Shown here: positions 8,729 to 16,283 of the stretch, piece after piece | How the letters are laid out: every line of letters starts with the position of its first letter | How positions within the stretch are numbered: position 1 is the first letter of the stretch | From: an uncultured Bacteroides sp. | GTDB lineage: Bacteria; Bacteroidota; Bacteroidia; Bacteroidales; Bacteroidaceae | DNA length: 36,997 bases | Direction of reading: 5' to 3' | Assembly (NCBI GenBank): GCA_900553815.1 | Contig: USEY01000037.1 | Coordinates: forward strand, 1-36,997 | Program-made: the position numbers and the translations under genes | Notes under the pieces: generated by a model | What the model saw: the letters and a program-made list of their open reading frames with translations, nothing else | The model's database searches: none | Told to the model about the DNA's origin: nothing

Positions 8729-9547
8729 TTATTTTCCTTCGCGGTAGGCGTCTACAGCTTTCTTTACCGAGCCGTGCATCAGCAGCAGGGCTTTGGCCTT
8801 GCCGTAGTCCAAACCAAGCTCTTCGACCAGCATGCGGGTGCCGCGGTCTACCAGCTTCTTGTTGCTCAGCTGCATGTTTACCATCTTGTTGCCTTTGACG
8901 CGGCCCAGCTGAATCATGACAGAGGTGGTTATCATGTTCAGAATCATCTTCTGACCCGTGCCCGACTTCATGCGCGAGCTGCCGGTCACGTATTCCGGTC
9001 CTACAATCATTTCGATGGGCACGTCAGACTCGGCTGCCATGGGTGAATCGGGGTTACTGGTGATGCAGGCTGTCAGGATGCCGTGTTCGCGCGCTTCGTG
9101 CAGGGCACCGATAACGTATGGGGTGGTTCCTGAAGCTGCAATACCTATTACGGTGTCCTTGGTGGTGATGTTACGTTCCACCAGTTCTTCCCAGCCGCGG
9201 TGTGTGTCATCTTCAGCATTTTCTACCGGGTTGCGTAGGGCGGTGTCGTCTCCGGCTATCAGTCCTATGACCAATGTGTTGGGCATACCGAATGTAGGCG
9301 GAATCTCCGATGCGTCGAGTACGCCCAGACGTCCGCTGGTACCGGCACCCATGTAGAAGATGCGTCCGCCTTGTTTCATGCGTGGTACTATCTGGGTAAC
9401 GAGTTTCTCTATCTGAGGAATGGCCTTCTGTACGGCCAGTGCCACTTTCTGGTCTTCTGTATTGATGTCTTCCAAAATCTCGCGGACAGACTTTTTCTCT
9501 AAATCGTTGTAGAGCGAGGGTTGCTCTGAAATCTTGATGAATGCCAT
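8729..9547 (-). CDS. murQ: MurQ, N-acetylmuramic acid 6-phosphate etherase
   Basis: MurQ cleaves the lactyl ether of MurNAc-6-phosphate in the cytoplasm, giving GlcNAc-6-phosphate and D-lactate. The protein (272 aa) is a SIS-domain enzyme with the family hallmark GAGTSGRLGVLDASEIPPTF at residues 68-87. E81 lies where the first catalytic glutamate of Escherichia coli MurQ is expected, and the acidic stretch VENAEDD (108-114) likely holds the second. Further family blocks are AASGTTPYVIGAL and KSGTGQKMILNMITT. It lacks part of the C-terminal helical extension of the E. coli enzyme (about 298 aa). No signal peptide is present. It follows the kinase gene by 32 bp in the same order as in the Tannerella forsythia MurNAc cluster, so MurK would supply its substrate. 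Confidence 0.96.
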   Translation of the reverse strand: MAFIKISEQPSLYNDLEKKSVREILEDINTEDQKVALAVQKAIPQIEKLVTQIVPRMKQGGRIFYMGAGTSGRLGVLDASEIPPTFGMPNTLVIGLIAGDDTALRNPVENAEDDTHRGWEELVERNITTKDTVIGIAASGTTPYVIGALHEAREHGILTACITSNPDSPMAAESDVPIEMIVGPEYVTGSSRMKSGTGQKMILNMITTSVMIQLGRVKGNKMVNMQLSNKKLVDRGTRMLVEELGLDYGKAKALLLMHGSVKKAVDAYREGK

Positions 9548-9579
9548 ATTGTTAACGGTTAATGGTTAGTACATAAGGG

Positions 9580-10416
9580 TTAGCTGTGGTAGGCGATGAG
9601 GCCTTCCATGGGGCTCTTGAGAATGGTGCCCAGGCAGATGCCGGTTTCGTAGGCGGCCTGTGACAGCACCTCCTGATAATAGAAGGCTACGGAACCGATG
9701 AAGTGTACCGGGGTGTTATTGTAGTCGTATTGCATGACGTTTCGTTTGAGGAACGCCTTGAAGCTGCCCAGTACCAGGTTGCGTATGCCGGGGTTGTCAA
9801 TGTGTTGTGCCAGGAATGGCGACAGACTGGCCAGGAACCGGTTGGGGAAAGGCTTGCGGTAGACGCGGTCGATGATGTCGGCCGGTGTCAGGTTATACTG
9901 GCTGAGGAATTCTTCTTTAAGTTCGGCACCAAGCTGGTTCTTCAGCAGGTCGCCTACCAGCAGTTTTCCCAGGCAGGCGCCGCTGCCTTCGTCGCCCAAA
10001 ATGAATCCCAGGGGTGAGACATTCTGCACAATCTTTTCACCGTCGTAGTAGCAAGAGTTGGAACCCGTGCCCATGATGCAGGCAATGCCTGCCTGATGTC
10101 CGCACAGTCCGCGGGCAGCAGCCAGCATGTCGGTGCTTACTTCCACTTCACCCTTCACTTCCAAGTGGCGCAGGATGGCGCGGCGTACGGTTTCAATTTT
10201 GTCGGGGAAAGCACAACCCGCACCGTAGAAATAAACGGCGTCCAGCACACTGGTTTTCAGTTGGGGCAGCAGGGCGGTGGCTATCTCATTGCTGATTTCC
10301 TCTTCTGTCTGGAAGAAGGGGTTGGTACCTTTGGTAAAAATCTGTTGGAGAAGTTCTCCATGCTCCACCAAACACCAGTCGGTCTTGGTCGAGCCGCTGT
10401 CTGCTATCAGTATCAT
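9580..10416 (-). CDS. murK: MurK-like amino-sugar kinase (BadF/BadG ATPase family)
   Basis: This is a cytoplasmic ASKHA-fold kinase of the BadF/BadG/BcrA/BcrD family, which includes N-acetylglucosamine kinase and MurK, the MurNAc/GlcNAc kinase of Clostridium and Tannerella. Visible motifs are the phosphate-1 loop DSGSTKTDW (residues 6-14), STDMLAAARGL with a likely catalytic Asp96, the phosphate-2 motif MGTGSNS (115-121) and GDEGSGACLGK (141-151). The length (278 aa) is typical. The gene lies between the murT-like gene (64 bp upstream) and murQ (32 bp downstream). The expected reaction is ATP-dependent 6-phosphorylation of imported MurNAc, and probably of GlcNAc as well. Substrate preference cannot be read from the sequence alone. 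Confidence 0.85.
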   Translation of the reverse strand: MILIADSGSTKTDWCLVEHGELLQQIFTKGTNPFFQTEEEISNEIATALLPQLKTSVLDAVYFYGAGCAFPDKIETVRRAILRHLEVKGEVEVSTDMLAAARGLCGHQAGIACIMGTGSNSCYYDGEKIVQNVSPLGFILGDEGSGACLGKLLVGDLLKNQLGAELKEEFLSQYNLTPADIIDRVYRKPFPNRFLASLSPFLAQHIDNPGIRNLVLGSFKAFLKRNVMQYDYNNTPVHFIGSVAFYYQEVLSQAAYETGICLGTILKSPMEGLIAYHS

Positions 10417-10480
10417 ATTGATGAGTTTATGAGTTTATAAATTCGTTAGATGGTAAATTGATGAACTGGATACATTACTC

Positions 10481-11674
10481 TTATATCTTAATGTATATTT
10501 TCCGCTTGTACAGTTGGTAGCCGATGCACCAGTTGATGGCTACAAACAGCAGTGCATAGGCCAGTGAACCGGCGGTGTCGCCCAGCAAGGGTTGCAGGGT
10601 CTTGGCATAGAGCAGGCCGGTGATGGATACGCTGCCGTCGTCCCAAGGCAGACGAATGGCGCCGAACAGAATGGCCAGTACGCCACCCAGTACATACATG
10701 AACAGGGGGTTGATGCCAAACGATTCAAAGAAACGGCTCCAGCGTTTATAGCCTTTCACGTCGATAATCCAGATGAGCAAAGCCAGCAGGCTGGAAGCCA
10801 GTCCGCAGGTAGTCAGTACAAAGGTGGGCGACCATATCTTTTTGTTCAGAGGACAGCCGTAGCTCAGCAACAGACCGCTGAATGTAAGGATGGTGCCTAC
10901 AAGGAATAGTTTGACAAGGTGCGACTGGAGTATCTCTTCGCGGCTGCGGCCGGCACTGTCTTTGTCGCCCAGCATCAAACGTCCTACGTAGAAGCCTATC
11001 AGTACGTGGGCTATGGCAGGGATAGTGCTGAGCAATCCTTCGGGGTCTATGCCGTTGTCCTTGTACATGTGAGCCGGTGTCAGGATAGTGCGGTCTACGA
11101 TGGACAGGATGTTGGTCTCGTTATAGGCAAAGCCGTTGCCGCACATCAGCAGAATGAAGTAGCCTACCAGCAAGGTGACAATAAGATAGGGAATACGGCT
11201 GTGTTTCATGGTGATGGCCACGATGGAAGCGGCACAATAGCACAGAGCCAGACGCTGCATGACGCCCAGGATGCGCATGCGGTCGAACGTCCAGACCGAA
11301 GCCCATAGGTTCTCTCCGAAGCTCAGGTCGTCGGGAGCCGATGCCCAGTAGTAACAGAAGCGTGAGAACCAGCCGATGGCCATACCTATGAGGAAGATGA
11401 CAACGGTACGCCGTAGAATCTTCTTGAGAGTGGCGTGGCTGTAGGCAAAGTTGTACTTCTTCAGCGATATATAGGTGGATATACCCATGATAAACATGAA
11501 GAAAGGAAACACCAGGTCAGTTGGCGTCAGACCGTTCCATTCGGCATGGCGCAGGGGGGCATATATGTGTCCCCACGAGCCGGGATTGTTTACCAATATC
11601 ATACCGGCAATGGTGATGCCTCGCAGTATGTCGAGGGCAAGGATGCGTTTGTTGTTGGTTTGTAGTTTGTTCAT
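10481..11674 (-). CDS. murT: MurT-like inner-membrane protein (DUF5009/COG4299, NagX-related)
   Basis: This 397-aa polytopic membrane protein has roughly ten hydrophobic segments. The N-terminal signature LDILRGITIAGMILVNNPGS (residues 14-33), followed by APLRHAEWNGLTPTDLVFP, is characteristic of the DUF5009/COG4299 group related to heparan-alpha-glucosaminide N-acetyltransferase (NagX). In Tannerella forsythia a three-gene cluster of transporter MurT, kinase and MurQ etherase allows MurNAc uptake, and the order here is the same. Inner-membrane MurNAc transport is therefore the best assignment. I infer the family identity of MurT with this protein from memory and gene order. The alternative is a membrane acyltransferase acting on amino sugars. 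The start codon lies 11 bp after the dehydrogenase stop codon, indicating co-transcription. Confidence 0.75.
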   Translation of the reverse strand: MNKLQTNNKRILALDILRGITIAGMILVNNPGSWGHIYAPLRHAEWNGLTPTDLVFPFFMFIMGISTYISLKKYNFAYSHATLKKILRRTVVIFLIGMAIGWFSRFCYYWASAPDDLSFGENLWASVWTFDRMRILGVMQRLALCYCAASIVAITMKHSRIPYLIVTLLVGYFILLMCGNGFAYNETNILSIVDRTILTPAHMYKDNGIDPEGLLSTIPAIAHVLIGFYVGRLMLGDKDSAGRSREEILQSHLVKLFLVGTILTFSGLLLSYGCPLNKKIWSPTFVLTTCGLASSLLALLIWIIDVKGYKRWSRFFESFGINPLFMYVLGGVLAILFGAIRLPWDDGSVSITGLLYAKTLQPLLGDTAGSLAYALLFVAINWCIGYQLYKRKIYIKI

Positions 11675-11685
11675 GATATAGTGAC

Positions 11686-14652
11686 TTAATTCTGTTTTTT
11701 AGGAGTGGTACATTCATCTACCAGATAGGCAATGGAAACGTAGGGAATACCGCTGTTGGTGGTCAGTCCGATTTCACACGTACGGCTGTTGCTGTAGCCT
11801 ATCTGTATGTTTCGTTCTTCTATCTGTGGACGCAGTTTGCGCAAGGCGTATGCATTCAGCTCGGGGTGTGTAAAGCCTCGGTCGCCGGCAAAACCACAGC
11901 AACCCACTTCTTCGGGTACGAAGACTTGTGTAGAGCACAACCGTGCCAAAGCAATGAGCGTATTGGCCAAGCCCATCTTGCGCATGGAGCACGTGATGTG
12001 CAGAGCCACCGGTCGGTCGATAGGTGTAAACGTCAGGCGGTCGCGCAGGAAAGTATAGATGAATTCTGCCGGTTCGTAAAGCTTCATGCGATGTATGGTT
12101 TCACGCATGCGGTGCAGGCATGGACTCTGGTCGCACAATACAGGGTAGCGGCCTTGTTGGCTGGCTTCCCACAGGGCATCTTCCAATTCGCGTGTCTTGC
12201 GGTCAGCAATGTCCATCATGCCTTTGCTTTCCCAAATGGTGCCGCAGCACAGTTTCTCCATATTCTTGGGGAAGATGACTTCGTAGCCGGCTTTGTGGAG
12301 CAGAGCTATCATTTTGTTGACCAGCGCCTGCTCTACGGGTGACTTGCGGGCCAGTCCCATTGTCTGGTTGATGCAGCTGGGGAAATACACTACTTTGGCT
12401 GTGTTCTCCTCATGCTTCATTCTTTGTTCTTCATCCTTTATTTTATAAGCCTTCGGCATGGCTGGTGTCCACTGAGGTATGCCCAGCAGGTTGTGCATGC
12501 CCCGCGTCAGACGGCTCATGGCAGCAGTGCCCAGTATGGCATGTGCAGTATCGGCCAAGGTCAGTACAGGGCGAAGGCTACCCTTGATGCCGGCAAAGTG
12601 GCGGGCGGCATAGTCACCAGCCTTATAGCCGCTGCTGCCGGGTGGCAACAGGCGTTGGCGGATGAGGTGGGTCAGGTCACCCGTATTGATTCCCATGGGG
12701 CATGACAGGGAGCAGAGACCATCACCTGCACAAGTCAGGTTACCCAGGTATCTGTATTGCTTCTCCAGCAGTGCCAGACGTTCTGGGTTATCGCCTTCCT
12801 GGCGCAGACGGGCCAGTTCGCGCTGAATGACAATGCGCTGGCGTGACGAGAGTGTGAATCCGCATGAGAGACAGTTCACTTCGCAGAAGCCGCACTCGAT
12901 GCAGCGGTTTATCTTATTTAATGTAGAATGAAGAATGAAGAATGAAGAATCTCCTGATGTACGCTTGTCTTCATTTCCCTTATCCTTCATTCCCAATTCT
13001 TCATTCTTCATTCTTACCTCTTCATTTAGCAGCGGCAGCGGCTTGAAGTTCTTCAGGTGGCACTTTGGATCGTCGTTGAAGATGACACCGGGGTTGAGCA
13101 GTCCTTTCGGGTCAAACAGTTGCTTGACTGCCTTCATCACTTCGTATGCTTCGTCGCCCCATTCATAGCGTACGTATGGAGCCATATTTCGCCCTGTACC
13201 ATGTTCGGCCTTCAGCGAGCCGTCGTATTTGTCTACCACGAGGGTCTTGACATCCTCCATCAGCGCTTCGTAACGGTCTACTTCGGCCTGGGTGGCAAAG
13301 CTTTGATTGAGTATGAAGTGGTAGTTGCCTTCCAACGCATGTCCGTAGATGCAGGCGTCGTCATAGCCATGTCGGGCAATGAGTTGTTGCAGGGCAGCTG
13401 TGGCTTCGGGGAGGTCTTCGATGTGGAAAGCTACGTCCTCAATGAGGCAGGTCGTACCGGGACGACGCGTGCCCCCCACGCTGGGGAAGATGCCTGAGCG
13501 TATGGCCCAGAACTTGCCGTACTCTTCGGGCTTGTCTGTGAAGTGCACGGGAATATAGGTGTGGAAGGCAGCGAGAGCCTGTTCTATGGCGGCTATGTCC
13601 TGATACAACTCTTCCGGGGTGCGTGCCTTAGTTTCGGTCAGGATGGCAGTCAGTCCCGATGGGTCGGCTACCTCTCCTTTGTATTTTACATATACAGGGT
13701 CGTCGACAGAGGACAGGCTCTTGTAGTCGAGCAGCTCAGCACCTTTCACTATCCATTCGTCATGGGCATTGCTCAGTTTCTTCATGGCAACTACGGCCCG
13801 GCATGCCTCGCGAATGTCGGTGAAGTAGACCATGGCACTTGCCTTGCAGGGATAGTCGTACTCGGTGCGCATGGTAACTTGCGACAGGAAGGCCAAGGTG
13901 CCTTCACTTCCTACCATGAGGTGAGCAATGATGTCGAACGGGTCGTCGAAGCGGACGAAGGGCAGCAGGTTGAGGCCTGTTACGTTCTTGATGGCATATT
14001 TATAACGGATGCGTTCCAGCAGTTTGGGGTTGGCATGGATGCGGTCGCGCAGATGGCAGATGCCGCGGATGAAGTCGCGGTGTGTCACCTCGAAGGCTGC
14101 CCTGCTTACGGGGTCGCCTGTGTCGAGTACGGTGCCGTCGGCCATTACCAAGCGGGCAGAGAGCATCATTTTGTCACTGTTGGCATGCGTGCCACAGTTC
14201 ATGCCTGAGGCATTGTTCATAACGATGCCTCCCACCATGGCACTCTTTACCGAGGCAGGGTCGGGTGCGAATTTGCGTCCGTAGGGTGCTAGCAGTTCGT
14301 TGACACGCTGGCCAATGATTCCCGGTTGCAGAGTAATTTGTTCTCCGTCAGGGGTAATGGAGTATTTCTCCCAATGCTTGCCGGCCACGATGAGGATGGA
14401 GTCGCTGATGGATTGGCCCGACAGACTGGTGCCGGCAGCACGGAAAGTGACTGGAAGGCCCAGGCGGTCGGCCAGGCGCAGTAGCTGCGACACTTCCTCT
14501 TCATTGTCCGAGCGGATGACTATCTGGGGTATGAGGCGGTAGAAGCCCGCGTCGGTGCCCCATGCCAGGCGACGCAGCTCGTCAGTGTATATCCTGTCCT
14601 GCGGAATGAAGCTGGAAGCTTCGTGCAGGAATTGTGTGTAAATATCTTTCAT
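11686..14652 (-). CDS. FAD/Fe-S D-lactate-type dehydrogenase (GlcD-GlcF-like fusion)
   Basis: This 988-aa membrane-associated flavoprotein is predicted to oxidise a D-2-hydroxy acid, most likely D-lactate to pyruvate. ATG 14652 is chosen: the frame is open to 14772, but the extra 40 residues are translated palindromic non-coding DNA. Residues about 35-260 form a PCMH/FAD-binding-4 domain (RAAGTSLSGQSI at 71-82, FAPDPASVKSAMVGGIVMNN), followed by the FAD-oxidase C-terminal domain to about 530. Two ferredoxin-like clusters follow (CIECGFCEVNC near 582 and CAGDGLCSLSCP near 640), then two CCG-type motifs (CCGTIWESKG near 799 and CCGFAGDRGF near 912), as in GlcF/LldE-like subunits. The linker at about 546-576 contains a translated repeat element, and a second lies near 734-749. 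It sits directly upstream of murT-murK-murQ, and MurQ releases D-lactate, which makes D-lactate the likely substrate. Glycolate or 2-hydroxyglutarate cannot be excluded. Confidence 0.85.
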   Translation of the reverse strand: MKDIYTQFLHEASSFIPQDRIYTDELRRLAWGTDAGFYRLIPQIVIRSDNEEEVSQLLRLADRLGLPVTFRAAGTSLSGQSISDSILIVAGKHWEKYSITPDGEQITLQPGIIGQRVNELLAPYGRKFAPDPASVKSAMVGGIVMNNASGMNCGTHANSDKMMLSARLVMADGTVLDTGDPVSRAAFEVTHRDFIRGICHLRDRIHANPKLLERIRYKYAIKNVTGLNLLPFVRFDDPFDIIAHLMVGSEGTLAFLSQVTMRTEYDYPCKASAMVYFTDIREACRAVVAMKKLSNAHDEWIVKGAELLDYKSLSSVDDPVYVKYKGEVADPSGLTAILTETKARTPEELYQDIAAIEQALAAFHTYIPVHFTDKPEEYGKFWAIRSGIFPSVGGTRRPGTTCLIEDVAFHIEDLPEATAALQQLIARHGYDDACIYGHALEGNYHFILNQSFATQAEVDRYEALMEDVKTLVVDKYDGSLKAEHGTGRNMAPYVRYEWGDEAYEVMKAVKQLFDPKGLLNPGVIFNDDPKCHLKNFKPLPLLNEEVRMKNEELGMKDKGNEDKRTSGDSSFFILHSTLNKINRCIECGFCEVNCLSCGFTLSSRQRIVIQRELARLRQEGDNPERLALLEKQYRYLGNLTCAGDGLCSLSCPMGINTGDLTHLIRQRLLPPGSSGYKAGDYAARHFAGIKGSLRPVLTLADTAHAILGTAAMSRLTRGMHNLLGIPQWTPAMPKAYKIKDEEQRMKHEENTAKVVYFPSCINQTMGLARKSPVEQALVNKMIALLHKAGYEVIFPKNMEKLCCGTIWESKGMMDIADRKTRELEDALWEASQQGRYPVLCDQSPCLHRMRETIHRMKLYEPAEFIYTFLRDRLTFTPIDRPVALHITCSMRKMGLANTLIALARLCSTQVFVPEEVGCCGFAGDRGFTHPELNAYALRKLRPQIEERNIQIGYSNSRTCEIGLTTNSGIPYVSIAYLVDECTTPKKQN
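12403..12448. repeat. dispersed ATTCTTCATTC-type repeat inside the dehydrogenase gene
   Basis: The + strand carries a degenerate series of CTTCATTCTT/TTCTTCATCC units. On the coding strand it is translated in frame as KIKDEEQRMKHEEN, which lies between the second Fe-S cluster and the CCG domains. It is related to the longer element at 12925-13014 and looks like a repeat insertion that kept the reading frame. Confidence 0.55.
12925..13014. repeat. in-frame palindromic repeat element in the dehydrogenase linker
   Basis: The left arm consists of AGAATGA/AGAATGA units (12925-12950). The right arm (12996-13014, ATTCTTCATTCTTCATTCT) is a perfect 19-bp reverse complement of it, with about 45 bp between. 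This resembles dispersed intergenic repeats common in Bacteroides. Here it is translated in frame as MKNEELGMKDKG...SSFFILHSTLNK and sits exactly in the linker between the oxidase half and the Fe-S half of the protein. Confidence 0.7.
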
Positions 14653-14695
14653 ATCTTCGTATCTATAGTATCCATAGTTGCGTGTCTGTGGCCTC

Positions 14696-14744
14696 GCAGG
14701 TCGGTCAACCTGCCCCAGAGAGGCCTCTGAGGCCTCCTGGCAGG
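14696..14744 (-). promoter_or_regulatory. mutually exclusive hairpins upstream of the dehydrogenase start
   Basis: The segment CCTGCC at 14709-14714 can pair either with GGCAGG at 14739-14744, enclosing two self-complementary GAGGCCTC blocks, or, through the overlapping ACCTGC at 14708-14713, with GCAGGT at 14696-14701. In the - strand transcript both structures lie about 45-90 nt upstream of the ATG at 14652. Competing stems of this kind are typical of leader regulation, but there is no U tract to make either a terminator. Confidence 0.35.
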
Positions 14745-14772
14745 AGTACCGGCCGGCTTGCCGGAGAAACAT

Positions 14773-14841
14773 GTGTCTCTCTGTCCAACACTAACGCGTC
14801 TCTTTCCCCGACACTAACGTGTCTCTCCGAGCGACACCTGC
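14773..14841. repeat. tandem array, three units of 23 bp
   Basis: Three consecutive 23-bp units start at 14773, 14796 and 14819. They share the pattern GYGTCTCTnnnnnnnnACAC, with GTGTC and GACAC arms giving each unit weak internal dyad symmetry. The array lies in the 236-bp gap between namZ-1 and the dehydrogenase gene. It does not encode a sensible peptide and lacks the repeat-spacer layout of a CRISPR. Confidence 0.7.
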
Positions 14842-14888
14842 GTGCTACTTAGCTTTGTAAATACCTGTTACCGTTTTCTGCTTCCTCA

Positions 14889-16193
14889 TCAGCGGTAGAG
14901 GTAGTACTTCTTGGAGAGGCGTCGGAAGTCCTCCACGTCCTTTTCCCAGTAGGGGCGTATGTCTTCCCATCTGTTCGTCTTCGTGAAGCGTTCGCGTATC
15001 TGGTGTGTACCGCATACTTTGTCGAACATCGAGAAGCGTCCTTTATCGGCATGGTCGAAGACGGCACGGTCGGGCCACAAGCGGGCTACTTCCTGCATCA
15101 CGAGGAATTGCAGCGGACTGAGCGGTGCCTTCTCATAGTCGATGATGTGTACCTGTACGCCTTGCAACTGTTCGCCCTTGCCCACGCTGTAGAACGGCTT
15201 CAGATGTATGGGGCGGAATATGACACCGGGTACCTGAAGTGCGTTCAGTGCATCAGCCAGTTTGTCGGCTTCGGCCCAGGGGGCTGCAAACATCTGGAAG
15301 GGGATGGTGTAGCCTACACCGATGGACATGTAGCCCAGCTCGCCCAGGATGCCGCTCACGGGGTAGAAGAATGCCGAGTGGGGGTGCGGTATGTGGGGCG
15401 ACGAAGGAATCCATTGCAGACCGGTGGCGGTGTAGTCCATGCGCCGTTTCCAGCCTTTCATCTTGATGACGGTCAGTTTGCATTGCACACCGCCGGTCAG
15501 CATGCGCTCGCCATTGAGCATCAGAGCCAGTTCACCGCAAGTGAGGCCGTAAAGGTACGGAATTTTAAACTGACTGACAAAAGAAATGCAATCGTCTTCA
15601 ACCAGGTTGCCTTCTACCTTAAGTCCGCCCAGCGGATTGGGACGGTCGAGTACGATGAGTTCTTTTCCGTTTTCGGCTGCGGCTTCCATGGCCAGCCCCA
15701 GGGTGCTGATGTAGGTGAACGAACGGCAACCAATGTCTTGGATGTCATATACCAGTACGTCCACGTCCTTCAGCATCTCGGGTGTAGCCTTTCGCGTTTT
15801 TCCATAGAGTGAGTATACGGGCAGACCGGTGGCAGGGTCGCGCTGGTCGGACACGTGGTCTCCGGCGTGCACATCGCCGCGTACGCCGTGCTCAGGTCCG
15901 TAGAGGGCTACCAGGTTGACATTGGGTGCTTCGTGCAGGATGTCAATGGTGGAGCGCAGTTGGTTGTCTACGCCCGTGGGATTGGTGATGAGTCCCACAC
16001 GTTTGCCTTCCAGACAGCGGAAGCTTTGCGACTTGAGCACTTCGATGCCGGTCTTGATATGTATCTTTTGGGCTTGTGCACCCAGAGAAACAAATAGTAG
16101 CAGGAGGAAGAAAAACCTCAATCCCAGCCCCTCGCCCAGGGAGAGAGGGGAGTGGGTTGCTTGATTAGTTCTTGTATCTTTCATTGTTGTCAT
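14889..16193 (-). CDS. namZ: NamZ-like exo-beta-N-acetylmuramidase (DUF1343), copy 1
   Basis: DUF1343 proteins include NamZ of Bacillus subtilis (YbbC) and Tannerella, which release MurNAc from the non-reducing end of peptidoglycan fragments. The protein has an export signal whose hydrophobic core is at residues 26-40 (cut after LGAQAQ). The family motif GPEHGVRGD is at 99-107, with E101 the conserved acid in the presumed active-site cleft. DIQDIGCRSFTY, LDRPNPLGG and YGLTCGELALMLNGE follow. The N-terminal region before the hydrophobic core (HSPLSLGEGLGLR) is translated repeat DNA. Starts at 16193 and 16184 are both possible. It lies between the AmpG-like gene and the D-lactate-type dehydrogenase and would generate the MurNAc used by MurT/MurK/MurQ. 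Confidence 0.88.
   Translation of the reverse strand: MTTMKDTRTNQATHSPLSLGEGLGLRFFFLLLLFVSLGAQAQKIHIKTGIEVLKSQSFRCLEGKRVGLITNPTGVDNQLRSTIDILHEAPNVNLVALYGPEHGVRGDVHAGDHVSDQRDPATGLPVYSLYGKTRKATPEMLKDVDVLVYDIQDIGCRSFTYISTLGLAMEAAAENGKELIVLDRPNPLGGLKVEGNLVEDDCISFVSQFKIPYLYGLTCGELALMLNGERMLTGGVQCKLTVIKMKGWKRRMDYTATGLQWIPSSPHIPHPHSAFFYPVSGILGELGYMSIGVGYTIPFQMFAAPWAEADKLADALNALQVPGVIFRPIHLKPFYSVGKGEQLQGVQVHIIDYEKAPLSPLQFLVMQEVARLWPDRAVFDHADKGRFSMFDKVCGTHQIRERFTKTNRWEDIRPYWEKDVEDFRRLSKKYYLYR
16116..16156 (+). repeat. LSLGEG-type dispersed repeat, copy A (inside NamZ-1 signal region)
   Basis: CCTCAATCCCAGCCCCTCGC followed by an AGAGAGGGGAG block matches the style of a GC-rich dispersed repeat frequent in Bacteroides intergenic DNA. 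It is translated in the - strand gene as SPLSLGEGLGLRF. Copy B (16239-16281) is the same element in inverted orientation. Confidence 0.65.
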
Positions 16194-16238
16194 ATCATTA
16201 TATATGTTGTTATACCTATTAACTTAATTATTCAAATT

Positions 16239-16281
16239 CCCTTCTTCTCCCCTCTCCTTGGGAAAGGGGGCAGGGATGAGG
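16239..16281 (-). repeat. LSLGEG-type dispersed repeat, copy B (AmpG-NamZ-1 gap)
   Basis: Read on the - strand this segment begins CCTCATCCCTGCCCCC and ends in a GGAGAGGGGAG block, closely paralleling copy A read on the + strand. The two copies therefore form a large imperfect inverted repeat around the namZ-1 start codon at 16193. Confidence 0.6.
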
Positions 16282-16283
16282 TT

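Noticed and set aside
12403..13014. Frameshift or pseudogene in the dehydrogenase at the low-complexity segments
   Set aside because: The reading frame stays open through both repeats, and the Fe-S and CCG motifs downstream are all intact.
14653..14772. Upstream extension of the dehydrogenase frame to an ATG at 14772
   Set aside because: The extra 40 residues are encoded by palindromic and repeat DNA and do not resemble any flavoprotein N-terminus; homology begins with MKDIYTQF at 14652.
14773..14841. CRISPR array or small tandem-repeat protein
   Set aside because: No spacers, only three units, and a 23-bp period is not a multiple of three, so no repeated peptide is encoded.
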